A stretch of DNA of 64,000 nt, from the NCBI RefSeq assembly GCF_040931995.1, contig NZ_CP162412.1, positions 2,457,001 through 2,521,000 on the forward strand, read 5' to 3'. Position 1 is the stretch's first letter, and each line of letters opens with the position of its first letter. Of this stretch, positions 25,544-33,851 are shown piece by piece. This DNA comes from Pelagovum sp. HNIBRBA483 (lineage in GTDB: Bacteria > Pseudomonadota > Alphaproteobacteria > Rhodobacterales > Rhodobacteraceae). The notes below the pieces were generated by a model, which was not told the origin of the DNA, did no database searches, and saw only the letters and a program-made list of their open reading frames with translations. The position numbers and the translations under genes are program-made.

Positions 25544-26143
25544 ATGCTGCCCGAAATCCGTAAAATCGTGACCTATGACGAAGAGGTTCTGATCGAAGGC
25601 TTCCGCGCCGCCGACAAACCGTGGCGGATGTTCGCGGTGGCCGCTGTTGTGCGCAACCCGTGGGCTGGCCGCTACGTCGAAGACCTGAAGCCCGAAATTC
25701 AGGTCTATGGCCCTATCCTCGGCGAAATGATGACCGACCGGATGATCGCCCTCGCTGGCAGCGGCGAGGCGATCGAAGCCTATGGCAAAGCCGCTGTCGT
25801 CGGAATTGACGGCGAGATCGAACATGCCTCCGGCCTGATCCATACCCTGCGTTTCGGCAATTTCTACCGCGAGGCCGTGGGCGCCAAATCTTACCTCGCC
25901 TTCACCAATACGCGCGGTGGCGCCAACACCCCGATCATGGTGCCTTTGATGGACAAGAACGACGCTGGCCGCCGCTCGCATTACCTGACCATCCAATTCG
26001 CCATTCCCGATGCTCCGCGCAATGACGAGATCGTCGTCGTCCTCGGCGGCGCGACAGGCGGCCGCCCGCACCACCGCATCGGTGATCGCTATCAGGATTT
26101 GAAGGATCTCGGGCATGATCTGGACAACCCGGCAGCGGTCTGA
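25544..26143 (+). CDS. DUF1185 (amino acid synthesis family) protein
   Basis: This 199-residue protein belongs, as far as I can recognise, to the DUF1185/AA_synth family, whose biochemical role is not established. Visible features are KIVTYDEEVLIEGFRA at the start, the central KAAVVGIDGEIEHASGLIHT and the end GGATGGRPHHRIGDRYQD with paired histidines. GGAG lies 11 bases upstream of the ATG. It is first in a five-gene operon with a hydrolase, flavin reductase, luciferase-like monooxygenase and aldehyde dehydrogenase. A catabolic role, such as hydrolysis or isomerisation of an oxidised intermediate, is more likely than the biosynthesis its family name suggests. Confidence 0.8.
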   Translation: MLPEIRKIVTYDEEVLIEGFRAADKPWRMFAVAAVVRNPWAGRYVEDLKPEIQVYGPILGEMMTDRMIALAGSGEAIEAYGKAAVVGIDGEIEHASGLIHTLRFGNFYREAVGAKSYLAFTNTRGGANTPIMVPLMDKNDAGRRSHYLTIQFAIPDAPRNDEIVVVLGGATGGRPHHRIGDRYQDLKDLGHDLDNPAAV

Positions 26144-26894
26144 GGCCGTAGGCCAGCCCGCCATCAACACGGGCAGCGGCCAGCCGGTTTTGCTGATCCA
26201 CGGCGTTGGCCTGCGGGCCGAGGCGTGGAACCCGCAAATCGACGCACTGGCGGTGCGATATCACGTCACCGCCGTTGATCTGTTAGGCCACGGCGCTGCG
26301 CCCCTGCCCTCAAACCCGTTGGCGCTGGTCGATTACACCGATGCGATCGCGGCAGGCATAACCGCGCCCGCGCTCGTCATCGGCCATTCGATGGGCGCGA
26401 TGGTCGTCCTCGATCTCGCCACCCGCTACCCGCATCTCGTGCGTGGTGTCGCCGCCCTGAACGCCGTTTTCGAACGCCCGCCAGAGGCCGCCCGCGCCGT
26501 AAAGGCCCGCGCCGCGCAGCTTGACGGTATCACCACCGCCGATCCCGAAGGCACGCTCCAACGTTGGTTCGGCAGCACCACTTCGCCCGAACGCACAGCT
26601 TGCCAAGATTGGCTCACCAGCGTCGATCCCGCCGCCTACCGCGCCGCCTACCGCGTCTTTGCGCAAGCGAACGGCCCCTCCCGCAGGACACTACAGTCAT
26701 TGCACTGCCCCACCCTTTTTATGACCGGCGCGGACGAGCCGAACTCAACCCCCGCCATGTCGCAGGCCATGGCCGATCTCGCCCCACATGGGCGCGCACT
26801 GATCCTTGATGATGCCGCCCATATGATGCCGATGACTCATGCTGCGCAGGTCAGCGCCGCCCTTCTGGCCTTCGCGGAAGAGGTGTTGCCATGA
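26115..26894 (+). CDS. Alpha/beta hydrolase
   Basis: This 259-residue hydrolase should cleave an ester, enol-lactone or C-C bond. The catalytic triad is readable: Ser92 in IGHSMGA, Asp207 in TGADEPNS and His236 in DAAHMMPM. The oxyanion-hole motif LIHGVG is at 27-32. It overlaps the DUF1185 gene by 29 bases, and its stop overlaps the flavin reductase start (ATGA). The sequence is closest in style to enol-lactone hydrolases, but the substrate is unknown. Confidence 0.9.
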   Translation: MIWTTRQRSEAVGQPAINTGSGQPVLLIHGVGLRAEAWNPQIDALAVRYHVTAVDLLGHGAAPLPSNPLALVDYTDAIAAGITAPALVIGHSMGAMVVLDLATRYPHLVRGVAALNAVFERPPEAARAVKARAAQLDGITTADPEGTLQRWFGSTTSPERTACQDWLTSVDPAAYRAAYRVFAQANGPSRRTLQSLHCPTLFMTGADEPNSTPAMSQAMADLAPHGRALILDDAAHMMPMTHAAQVSAALLAFAEEVLP

Positions 26895-27814
26895 CGCAGC
26901 TTGATCCCCGCGCCCTGCGCAGCGCCTTTGGCAGCTTCATGACCGGCGTCACCGTCGTCACCAGCCGTGATCCCTCGGGCAAGCCGGTCGGCTTCACCGC
27001 CAATTCCTTTTCTTCCGTCTCGCTCGACCCGCCGCTTCTGCTGGTCTGCCCCGGCAAGTTCCTATCCTCCTACGAGGCCTTCGCCCAATGCAGCCACTTC
27101 ACCGTGAATATTCTGGCAGAGGGTCAGGAGGAGGTGTCCAACACCTTCGCAGGCTACAAAGGCGACCGCTTCGCCAAGGTGCCGCACCACTTTGATCTGC
27201 ATGACATGCCGCTGAACGAAGGCGCTCTGGCGCAGTTCTCCTGCACCACCAATCAATCCATCCCGATGGGCGATCACGCCATCCTGATCGGCGAGGTCAA
27301 GGATTTCACCCATAACGATGGGCTCGGCCTCGGTTATGCGGGCGGCAAATATTTCAGCCTCGGCCTCGAACGCGCAGCACTTGCCCCAGCGGCGGGCGAG
27401 GTCGTCTACGGCGCCATTATCGAACAGGATGCGCACATCCTTCTGGAAGAAACGGCTACCGGCTTCCGCCCGCCGCAGATCACCAGCCAGAGTCGCGGCA
27501 ACCTGCGCGATGACCTGCATAAAGCGCTACAGGCGCAAGGCGTCACCGCCGAGGTCGAAGCCGCCTATTCCGTTTTTGACGATACCAAAACCCGCACCCA
27601 TTACGCCTATTTCCTCGCCACCGCCGCGTCGATCTCCGCCGAGTGCCCGCTGGTCAAAATCCCAACCCGCAGCCTCCCCTCGCTGCGCTACACGCATCCG
27701 TCAATCGGCCAGATGATGACCCGCTACGAGATCGAATCCCGCACCCGCAGTTTTACCCTGTACCTCGGCAATACCGAGGCAGGCGACGTTCACAGTTTAC
27801 AAACAAGGACCTGA
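26891..27814 (+). CDS. Flavin reductase family protein with extra C-terminal domain
   Basis: Residues 1-165 form a flavin reductase-like domain that should supply FMNH2 to the monooxygenase encoded next (FGSFMTGVTVVTSRDPSG, VGFTANSFSSVSLDPPLLLV, FTVNILAEGQEEVS, and LGYAGGKYFSL). Stand-alone reductases of this type end there. This 307-residue protein continues with about 140 more residues (from VVYGAIIEQDAHILLEE to the end) that I do not identify firmly. They could be a NUDIX-like or substrate-sensing domain. ATGA overlap with the hydrolase and a 3-base gap to the monooxygenase indicate coupling. Confidence 0.85.
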   Translation: MTQLDPRALRSAFGSFMTGVTVVTSRDPSGKPVGFTANSFSSVSLDPPLLLVCPGKFLSSYEAFAQCSHFTVNILAEGQEEVSNTFAGYKGDRFAKVPHHFDLHDMPLNEGALAQFSCTTNQSIPMGDHAILIGEVKDFTHNDGLGLGYAGGKYFSLGLERAALAPAAGEVVYGAIIEQDAHILLEETATGFRPPQITSQSRGNLRDDLHKALQAQGVTAEVEAAYSVFDDTKTRTHYAYFLATAASISAECPLVKIPTRSLPSLRYTHPSIGQMMTRYEIESRTRSFTLYLGNTEAGDVHSLQTRT

Positions 27815-27817
27815 TCG

Positions 27818-28852
27818 ATGGAGTTTTCGCTTTTCGCCCATATGGAGCGCATGACACCGAACCGCTCTCATGAACAGCTCAACGCCGATTTCATCGAACT
27901 GTGCAAAATGGCCGACGATGGCGGCATGCGCGCAGTCTGGACAGGCGAACATCACGGGATGGATTTCACCATAACACCCAACCCGCTTCTGCCGCTGATC
28001 AACATCGCCAACCACACCAAGAACCTGCGCCTTGGCACCGGCACGGTGATCGCCCCATTCTGGCACCCGATCAAACTGGCGGGCGAAGCCGCGTCCGCTG
28101 ACCTGATCACCGGCGGCCGGATCGAGCTTGGCATCGCACGCGGCGCGTATTCCTATGAATATGAGCGCCTGATGCCCGGTCTTGATGCATGGGAAGCAGG
28201 CCAACGCATGCGCGAAATGGCCCCATTGCTGCCCAAGCTCTGGGCCGGCGATTGCGCCCATGAGGGCGAGTTCTTCAGCTTCCCTGCCACCACCTCTGCG
28301 CCCAAGCCCCTGCAAGAGAACGGCCCACCGATCTGGATCGCGGCCCGCGATCCCAACAGCCACGAATTCGGCGTCCATAACGGCTTCAACATTCAGGTCA
28401 CGCCGCTCTGGCAGGGCATGGAAGAGATCGAAACCCTGATGAGCCGCTTCAATGCCGCCTGCGACAGCTACTCCGGCCCGCGCCCGAAGATCATGCTGCT
28501 GCACCACACCTATGTCGGCAAGGACGACGCCGATGTCGCCCACGCTGCGCAGGAATTGTCCCAGTGGTACTGCTATTTCGGCGCATGGTTCCAGAACAAG
28601 CGCCCCGTTTCACAAGGGCTCATTCAGGAACTCACTGCCGATGAAATGGCCGCCAACACCATGATGGCCCCCGAAAACCTCCACCGTGACTTGACGATAG
28701 GCACCGCACAGGATGTGATCGACCAGATCAAACGCTACGAAGACTTGGGCTATGACGAGTTTTCGTTCTGGAACGACAACGGTATGAGCTTCGAGCGCAA
28801 GCGCGACAACCTCGCCCGCTTCATCGACGACGTCATGCCCGCCTTTCAATGA
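27818..28852 (+). CDS. LLM class flavin-dependent monooxygenase
   Basis: This is a bacterial-luciferase-like TIM-barrel oxygenase of 344 residues that uses reduced FMN from the preceding reductase and O2. Visible family features are VWTGEHHGMDFTITPNPLL, the NLRLGTGTVIAPFWHPIKLA strand-loop, and GGRIELGIARGAYSYEY, which carries the flavin-phosphate site. The barrel ends with YDEFSFWNDNGMSFERK. Together with the aldehyde dehydrogenase this suggests monooxygenation yielding an aldehyde. Substrate is unknown. Confidence 0.9.
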   Translation: MEFSLFAHMERMTPNRSHEQLNADFIELCKMADDGGMRAVWTGEHHGMDFTITPNPLLPLINIANHTKNLRLGTGTVIAPFWHPIKLAGEAASADLITGGRIELGIARGAYSYEYERLMPGLDAWEAGQRMREMAPLLPKLWAGDCAHEGEFFSFPATTSAPKPLQENGPPIWIAARDPNSHEFGVHNGFNIQVTPLWQGMEEIETLMSRFNAACDSYSGPRPKIMLLHHTYVGKDDADVAHAAQELSQWYCYFGAWFQNKRPVSQGLIQELTADEMAANTMMAPENLHRDLTIGTAQDVIDQIKRYEDLGYDEFSFWNDNGMSFERKRDNLARFIDDVMPAFQ

Positions 28853-28860
28853 GGACACCA

Positions 28861-30339
28861 ATGAGCCAGAAACCACATTACCAGCTCTTTATCGACGGCG
28901 CGTGGGTCGATGGCGCAGACGGTCAGGTCATGTCCTCGCAAAACCCCGCCACCGGCACGGATTGGGCCACCTTCGCCTGCGCCGCGCCTTCGGATGTGGA
29001 ACGCGCCATCTCCGCCGCGCGGCGGGCGCTCGGTGATCCCGCATGGCGCGACATCACCCAAACCCAGCGCGGCAAGCTGCTCTATCGTCTTGCTGACCTG
29101 ATCGAAAGAAACGCCCAGCATATCGGCGCGATCGAGACGACAGACAGCGGCAAGCTGCTGGCAGAAACGGCGACCCAATCCGCCTATGTCGCGGATTATT
29201 ACCGTTATTATGCGGGCCTCGCTGACAAGATAGAAGGCGCTGTCCTGCCGATCGACAAGCCTGATATGCATGTCTTCACCCGCCGCGAACCGATCGGCGT
29301 GGTCGTGGCGATCGTGCCGTGGAACGCGCAGATGTTCCTCACCGCCACCAAGCTCGGCCCTGCCTTGGCCGCTGGCTGCACCGTGGCCCTGAAAGCATCA
29401 GAGATCGCGCCAGCGCCGATGCTCGAATTCGCCAAACTGATAGAGGAGGCAGGCTTCCCGCCCGGTGTCGTGTCAGTCATCACAGGCGACGCCGAAAACT
29501 GCGCAATCCCCCTCACCCGCCACCCCGATGTCGACCGCATCGCCTTCACCGGCGGCCCCGAAACCGCCCGCCATGTGGTCCGCAATTCCGCCGAGAACTT
29601 CGCGGTCACGACGCTGGAACTTGGCGGCAAATCCCCGATCATCGTGTTCGAGGATGCCGATCTCGATGGCGCCGCAAACGGGCTGATCGCTGGCAATTTC
29701 GGTGCCTCCGGCCAAAGCTGCGTCGCCGGGACGCGCGGCTTGGTGCACCGCTCCATCCTTGAAAAGCTCGCCACCCTGATCGAAGAAAAGATGCAAGGCG
29801 TGGTGATTGGCGATCCACTATCATCCGACACCCATATCGGACCGCTCTGCACACAGGCCCAAATCGCCAAGATCGAAAGCACCCTTGCCGCAGCCACGGC
29901 AGGCGGCGCGCGCATCCGCTTTGGCGGCACCCCGCTGGACCGCCCCGGCAATTTCATGGCACCAACGCTCGTCGAATGCGCCGACACCAGCACCGAAACG
30001 CTGAAGATCGAGATGTTCGGCCCCGTGATGTCGCTCCTGCCCTTCGATACCGAGGAAGAAGCCATCGCCATCGCCAACAGCACCCCGTTCGGGCTTGGCT
30101 CCGGCGTTTTCACGCAAAATGTCGCGCGGGCGCATCGGGTGTCGGCACGGCTCAAGGCCGGTATCTGCTGGGTGAACACCTACCGCGCGGTGTCCCCCAT
30201 CGCGCCCTTCGGTGGCTTCGATCAATCCGGCTACGGGCGCGAGGCAGGGCAGGAAGCAATCCTTGATTACACCCGCACCAAAACCACTTGGATCAACACA
30301 TCCGACAAGCCGATGGCCAATCCGTTTGTCATGCGGTGA
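28861..30339 (+). CDS. NAD(P)-dependent aldehyde dehydrogenase
   Basis: This 492-residue enzyme oxidises the aldehyde expected from the oxygenase pathway. It has PWN at 153-155, Glu253 in LELGGKSP and catalytic Cys287 in ASGQSCVAG. The ATG at 28861 is preceded by GAGGACACC and is preferred over an in-frame ATG at 28849 that overlaps the monooxygenase stop. It is the last gene of the DUF1185 operon and ends at a hairpin shared with glpD. Confidence 0.92.
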   Translation: MSQKPHYQLFIDGAWVDGADGQVMSSQNPATGTDWATFACAAPSDVERAISAARRALGDPAWRDITQTQRGKLLYRLADLIERNAQHIGAIETTDSGKLLAETATQSAYVADYYRYYAGLADKIEGAVLPIDKPDMHVFTRREPIGVVVAIVPWNAQMFLTATKLGPALAAGCTVALKASEIAPAPMLEFAKLIEEAGFPPGVVSVITGDAENCAIPLTRHPDVDRIAFTGGPETARHVVRNSAENFAVTTLELGGKSPIIVFEDADLDGAANGLIAGNFGASGQSCVAGTRGLVHRSILEKLATLIEEKMQGVVIGDPLSSDTHIGPLCTQAQIAKIESTLAAATAGGARIRFGGTPLDRPGNFMAPTLVECADTSTETLKIEMFGPVMSLLPFDTEEEAIAIANSTPFGLGSGVFTQNVARAHRVSARLKAGICWVNTYRAVSPIAPFGGFDQSGYGREAGQEAILDYTRTKTTWINTSDKPMANPFVMR

Positions 30340-30341
30340 TC

Positions 30342-30363
30342 GCTGGCGCCGTGGTGCGCCAGC
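30342..30363. terminator. Bidirectional hairpin between aldehyde dehydrogenase and glpD
   Basis: GCTGGCGC at 30342-30349 pairs perfectly with GCGCCAGC at 30356-30363 around a six-base loop. It fills the 27-base gap between convergent genes. There is no strong T-run, but it is well placed to end both transcripts. Confidence 0.55.
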
Positions 30364-30366
30364 CCC

Positions 30367-31950
30367 TCACGCCGCCGCGCGCGCCGCCTGCACCCACTGA
30401 TCCAGCGCCACAATCTCATCCGCGCTCAGCCGCAGCCCCAGCTTGTTGCGCCGCCAGACCACGTCATCGGCGCTGCGGGCGTATTCCTTGTCCATCAGCC
30501 AGCGCACTTCCGCCTCTGTCAGCGTCGCGCCAAAATCCTCGCCCAGATCAGCCACCGTGGTGGCCGCGCCCAGAATATCCCGCGCCTCGGTGCCATAGGC
30601 GCGCACCAGCCGCCGCGCCCAACGCGCGGTCAGAAACGGGTAACTTGCCCGCAATTCCGCGATCAAGGCGTCAACCCCATCCACCGGAAAGTCCCCACCC
30701 GGCAGCGGCACACCCGCCGTCCACGGGCCTTTCGCAACGTCCAACTCACCCGCGATCTTTTCCAACGCGCTTTCGGCTAGGCGCCGGTAAGTGGTGATCT
30801 TGCCGCCAAAAATATTCAGCACCGGCGCCCCCGCGCTGCGATCCACCTTCAGCGTATAGTCCCGCGTCGCCGCCGTCGCGCTGCTCGCCCCGTCGTCATA
30901 GAGCGGCCGCACACCAGAATAAGTCCAAACGACATCATCGCGCGTCAGCGTCTGGCGGAAATACTGATTGGCAAAATTCAACAGATAGTCCTGCTCCGCC
31001 TCGGTGCAGACAGGTTTCTCCGACGGGTCACTGTGCTCCGCATCCGTGGTGCCGATGAGGGTAAAATCCGTCTCGTAGGGGATGGCAAAGATGATCCGCC
31101 CGTCGGTTCCTTGAAAGAAGTAGCATTTCTCGTGATCATAAAGCCGCTTCGTCACAATGTGACTGCCCCGCACTAGCCGGACCCCTTCGCGCGAATTTAG
31201 CCCGATCTTGCTCTGAATCACATCGCCCACCCACGGCCCTGCGGCATTCACCACCATCCGCGCGCGGACCTGCCGCACCGCGCCCGTCTCCGTGTCGCGT
31301 GTCTCGACATGCCAAATGCCGTTCTCGCTCCGCGCCGAGGTCACTTCCGTCCGCACCAGCACTTCAGCGCCCCGCGCCTCCGCATCCCGCGCATTGAGCA
31401 CAACCAGCCGCGAATCCTCGATCCAGCAATCGGAATACTCGTAGGCCGTCTCGAACCGTGCTTCCAGCGGTGCGCCTTCTGGCGCGGCCTTGAGCTTCAG
31501 CGTCGCTGTGGGGGGCAAGATCTTCCGCCCGCCCAGATGATCGTAGAGGAATAAGCCAAGCCGGATCAGCCATGCGGGCCTGCGCCCCTTCATCCACGGC
31601 ATGATCACGCCCAGCAGCTTGGAGGTCGGCGTATCGGATTCAAACCGCATGTCCTTGTGATACGGCAGCACGAAGCGCATCGGCCAACTGATATGCGGCA
31701 TCGCGCTCAGCAAAACCTCCCGCTCGATCAGCGCCTCCCGCACCAAGCGGAACTCGAAATACTCCAGATAGCGCAACCCGCCGTGAAACAGCTTGGTTGA
31801 TGCCGAGGAGGTTGCCGAGGCGAGGTCGTTCTTCTCTGCCAGCGTCACCGACAGCCCCCGCCCCGCCGCATCCCGCGCGATGCCGCAGCCATTGATCCCG
31901 CCACCAATGACAAAAAGATCACGAATATCCGTCTCAGCCGATGAATTCAC
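30367..31950 (-). CDS. glpD: Aerobic glycerol-3-phosphate dehydrogenase
   Basis: This membrane-associated FAD enzyme oxidises glycerol-3-phosphate to dihydroxyacetone phosphate and reduces quinone. The 527-residue product has the FAD motif DLFVIGGGINGCGIARDAAG, the family block SSASTKLFHGGLRYLEYFEF, the substrate region GVRPLYDDGA and GGKITTYRRLAE. The start is a GTG at 31950 with GGAGG five bases upstream; the in-frame GTG at 31965 has no such site. It is divergent from a DeoR/GlpR-type repressor. No glycerol kinase or facilitator gene is next to it. Confidence 0.95.
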   Translation of the reverse strand: MNSSAETDIRDLFVIGGGINGCGIARDAAGRGLSVTLAEKNDLASATSSASTKLFHGGLRYLEYFEFRLVREALIEREVLLSAMPHISWPMRFVLPYHKDMRFESDTPTSKLLGVIMPWMKGRRPAWLIRLGLFLYDHLGGRKILPPTATLKLKAAPEGAPLEARFETAYEYSDCWIEDSRLVVLNARDAEARGAEVLVRTEVTSARSENGIWHVETRDTETGAVRQVRARMVVNAAGPWVGDVIQSKIGLNSREGVRLVRGSHIVTKRLYDHEKCYFFQGTDGRIIFAIPYETDFTLIGTTDAEHSDPSEKPVCTEAEQDYLLNFANQYFRQTLTRDDVVWTYSGVRPLYDDGASSATAATRDYTLKVDRSAGAPVLNIFGGKITTYRRLAESALEKIAGELDVAKGPWTAGVPLPGGDFPVDGVDALIAELRASYPFLTARWARRLVRAYGTEARDILGAATTVADLGEDFGATLTEAEVRWLMDKEYARSADDVVWRRNKLGLRLSADEIVALDQWVQAARAAA

Positions 31951-32011
31951 GCGCGCCTCCAGCACCGTTTTCGCAGCGTCTTTCTCAAATTACGAAGCAA
32001 AACGCAATCAA

Positions 32012-32027
32012 TTTATGTTCGTTTAAG
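32012..32027. promoter_or_regulatory. GlpR-like half-site between glpD and glpR
   Basis: TTTATGTTCGTTTAAG at 32012-32027 contains the TATGTTCG core of GlpR operators, 62 bases before glpD. A second weaker GCATATTCGC lies near 32080-32089. Both fit autoregulation and glpD repression by the adjacent DeoR protein; only one half of the usual dyad is well preserved. Confidence 0.45.
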
Positions 32028-32123
32028 TTCTCTTTGGCGCATTTCGCGCGATTTCGCAGACCGAAAACTTTACTTCGCGCATATTCGCTGCAACAGTCGC
32101 GCGGCAAACGGTCAGGAGCCCCC

Positions 32124-32885
32124 ATGTCACAATCCTTCCGGCAACCGGAAATCCTCGAAATTGCCCGCCGCGAAGGCAAAGTCACCGTCGAAGGGCTCGC
32201 CGCGCATTTCGGTGTCACCTTGCAAACCATCCGGCGTGACCTCAGCGACCTTGCCGAAGCAGGCCGCCTTGAGCGGGTCCACGGCGGCGCGGTGCTTTCT
32301 TCTGGCACCGCCAATATCGGCTACGCTGAACGCCGCGCCCTGAACAAGGACGCCAAACGCGCCATCGCCCGCGCCTGTGCGTCCGAGGTGCCCAACAACT
32401 GCTCGCTGTTCCTCAATATCGGCACCTCGACGGAGGCCGTGGCAGAGGCGCTTCTGGATCACCAGAACCTGCTCGTCGTCACCAATAACATGAACGTCGC
32501 CACGATCCTCGCTGCCAACCAAAGCTGCGATGTCATCGTCACCGGCGGCCAACTGCGCCGCGCCGATGGTGGTCTGGTCGGCAACCTCGCCGCCGAGACG
32601 ATCCGCCAGTTCAAATTCGATCTCGCCGTGATCGGCTGCTCCGCCCTCGACAAAGAAGGCGATCTTCTCGATTTCGACATTCAGGAAGTCACCGTCAGCC
32701 AGACGATCCTGCGCCAATCGCGCAAGACCCTCCTCGTGGCCGATCACACCAAGTTCACCCGCAGCGCCCCTGCGCGGATCGCCTCGCTGGCCGATCTCGA
32801 CACGCTGTTCACCGATGCCCCCCTGCCCGCGCCTTTGGCGCAGTCCTGCCGGTCATGGGGCACCCGGGTGGTGATTACCCCCTAG
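32124..32885 (+). CDS. glpR: DeoR family regulator, glycerol-3-phosphate repressor
   Basis: This 253-residue repressor has the DeoR helix-turn-helix (VTVEGLAAHFGVTLQTIRRD) and signature RLERVHGGAVL. The C-terminal sugar-phosphate sensor has LFLNIGTSTEAVAEALL, IVTGGQLRRADGGLVGNLA and VADHTKFTRSAPARIASL. The start at 32124 follows AGGAG at 32114-32118. Divergence from glpD identifies the likely target and effector (glycerol-3-phosphate). It ends immediately before the convergent ABC transporter ATPase gene without a gap. Confidence 0.88.
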   Translation: MSQSFRQPEILEIARREGKVTVEGLAAHFGVTLQTIRRDLSDLAEAGRLERVHGGAVLSSGTANIGYAERRALNKDAKRAIARACASEVPNNCSLFLNIGTSTEAVAEALLDHQNLLVVTNNMNVATILAANQSCDVIVTGGQLRRADGGLVGNLAAETIRQFKFDLAVIGCSALDKEGDLLDFDIQEVTVSQTILRQSRKTLLVADHTKFTRSAPARIASLADLDTLFTDAPLPAPLAQSCRSWGTRVVITP

Positions 32886-33851
32886 CTATTCCGCGTTGTG
32901 GCAGGCCACCCGCGCCGCGCCGATCCCGCGCATTTCAGGCTGTTGCTTCTTGCAGATATCGGTCGCCATCGGGCAACGCGGGTGAAACGCACAGCCGCTC
33001 GGTGGGTTGATCGCATCGGGAATCTCCCCTTTCGGCGGCTCTACTTCGCGGCCAAACCCGTCCATCTTGGGGGCCGCATCAAACAACATTTGCGTATAGG
33101 GGTGGCGCGGCGTTGCAAACAGTTCGTCCCGTGGCGCCTCCTCTACCAAGCGGCCCAGATACAGCACCCCGATCACATCAGCCATGTGCTGCACAACCGT
33201 CAGGTCATGGCTGATGAACACATAGGTGAGGCCGTATTCCTCGCGCAGATCGCTCATCAGGTTCAACACCTGCGCCTGCACCGAGACATCCAGCGCCGAT
33301 GTCGGTTCATCGCACACGATCACACGCGGTTCCGAGGCCAGCGCCCGCGCGATACAAATCCGCTGCCGCTGCCCGCCCGAAAATTCGTGCGGAAATTTCT
33401 CCGCATCCTCAGCCGAAAGGCCGACCTGCTCCAACAACCGCTCCGCCACGCCCGCCGTTGGTTTCTTCCGCACGGCGAGCGGCTCAACGATAATATCACG
33501 CACCCGCCAACGGGGATTGAGCGATGCATAGGGATCTTGAAAGATCATCTGGATATCGCTGCGCACGCGCTCGATCCGCGCCGCATCCTGTTCAGAGGCA
33601 AGGTCGATACCGTCGATCTCCACCGCCCCCGTGCTCGGGTTCAAAAGCCCGACAATCATCTTCCCGATCGTCGATTTTCCGGAGCCGCTTTCACCCACAA
33701 GCGCATAGACGGACTTCTCCGCCACATCGAAACTCACATCCGCTACAGCCGTCAAATGTCGCTTCGGCAGGCGCTCCACCACGCGGTTCAGCCACGGCTT
33801 CGACACATCGAAAACCCGCCCCAGCCCTTGAATGCGGATCAATGGCATCAT
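32886..33851 (-). CDS. Oligopeptide/dipeptide ABC transporter ATPase 2 (OppF/DppF type)
   Basis: This cytoplasmic ATPase energises the importer encoded upstream. The 321-residue protein has Walker A ALVGESGSGKSTIGKMI, Q-loop MIFQDPYASLNP, the ABC signature EFSGGQRQRI, Walker B RVIVCDEPTSALD and the switch histidine in VFISHDLTVV. The C-terminal OligoHPY-like cysteine segment ends PPSGCAFHPRCPMATDIC. Its ATG at 33851 overlaps the OppD-type stop (ATGA). It is the last gene of the leftward operon. Confidence 0.93.
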   Translation of the reverse strand: MMPLIRIQGLGRVFDVSKPWLNRVVERLPKRHLTAVADVSFDVAEKSVYALVGESGSGKSTIGKMIVGLLNPSTGAVEIDGIDLASEQDAARIERVRSDIQMIFQDPYASLNPRWRVRDIIVEPLAVRKKPTAGVAERLLEQVGLSAEDAEKFPHEFSGGQRQRICIARALASEPRVIVCDEPTSALDVSVQAQVLNLMSDLREEYGLTYVFISHDLTVVQHMADVIGVLYLGRLVEEAPRDELFATPRHPYTQMLFDAAPKMDGFGREVEPPKGEIPDAINPPSGCAFHPRCPMATDICKKQQPEMRGIGAARVACHNAE

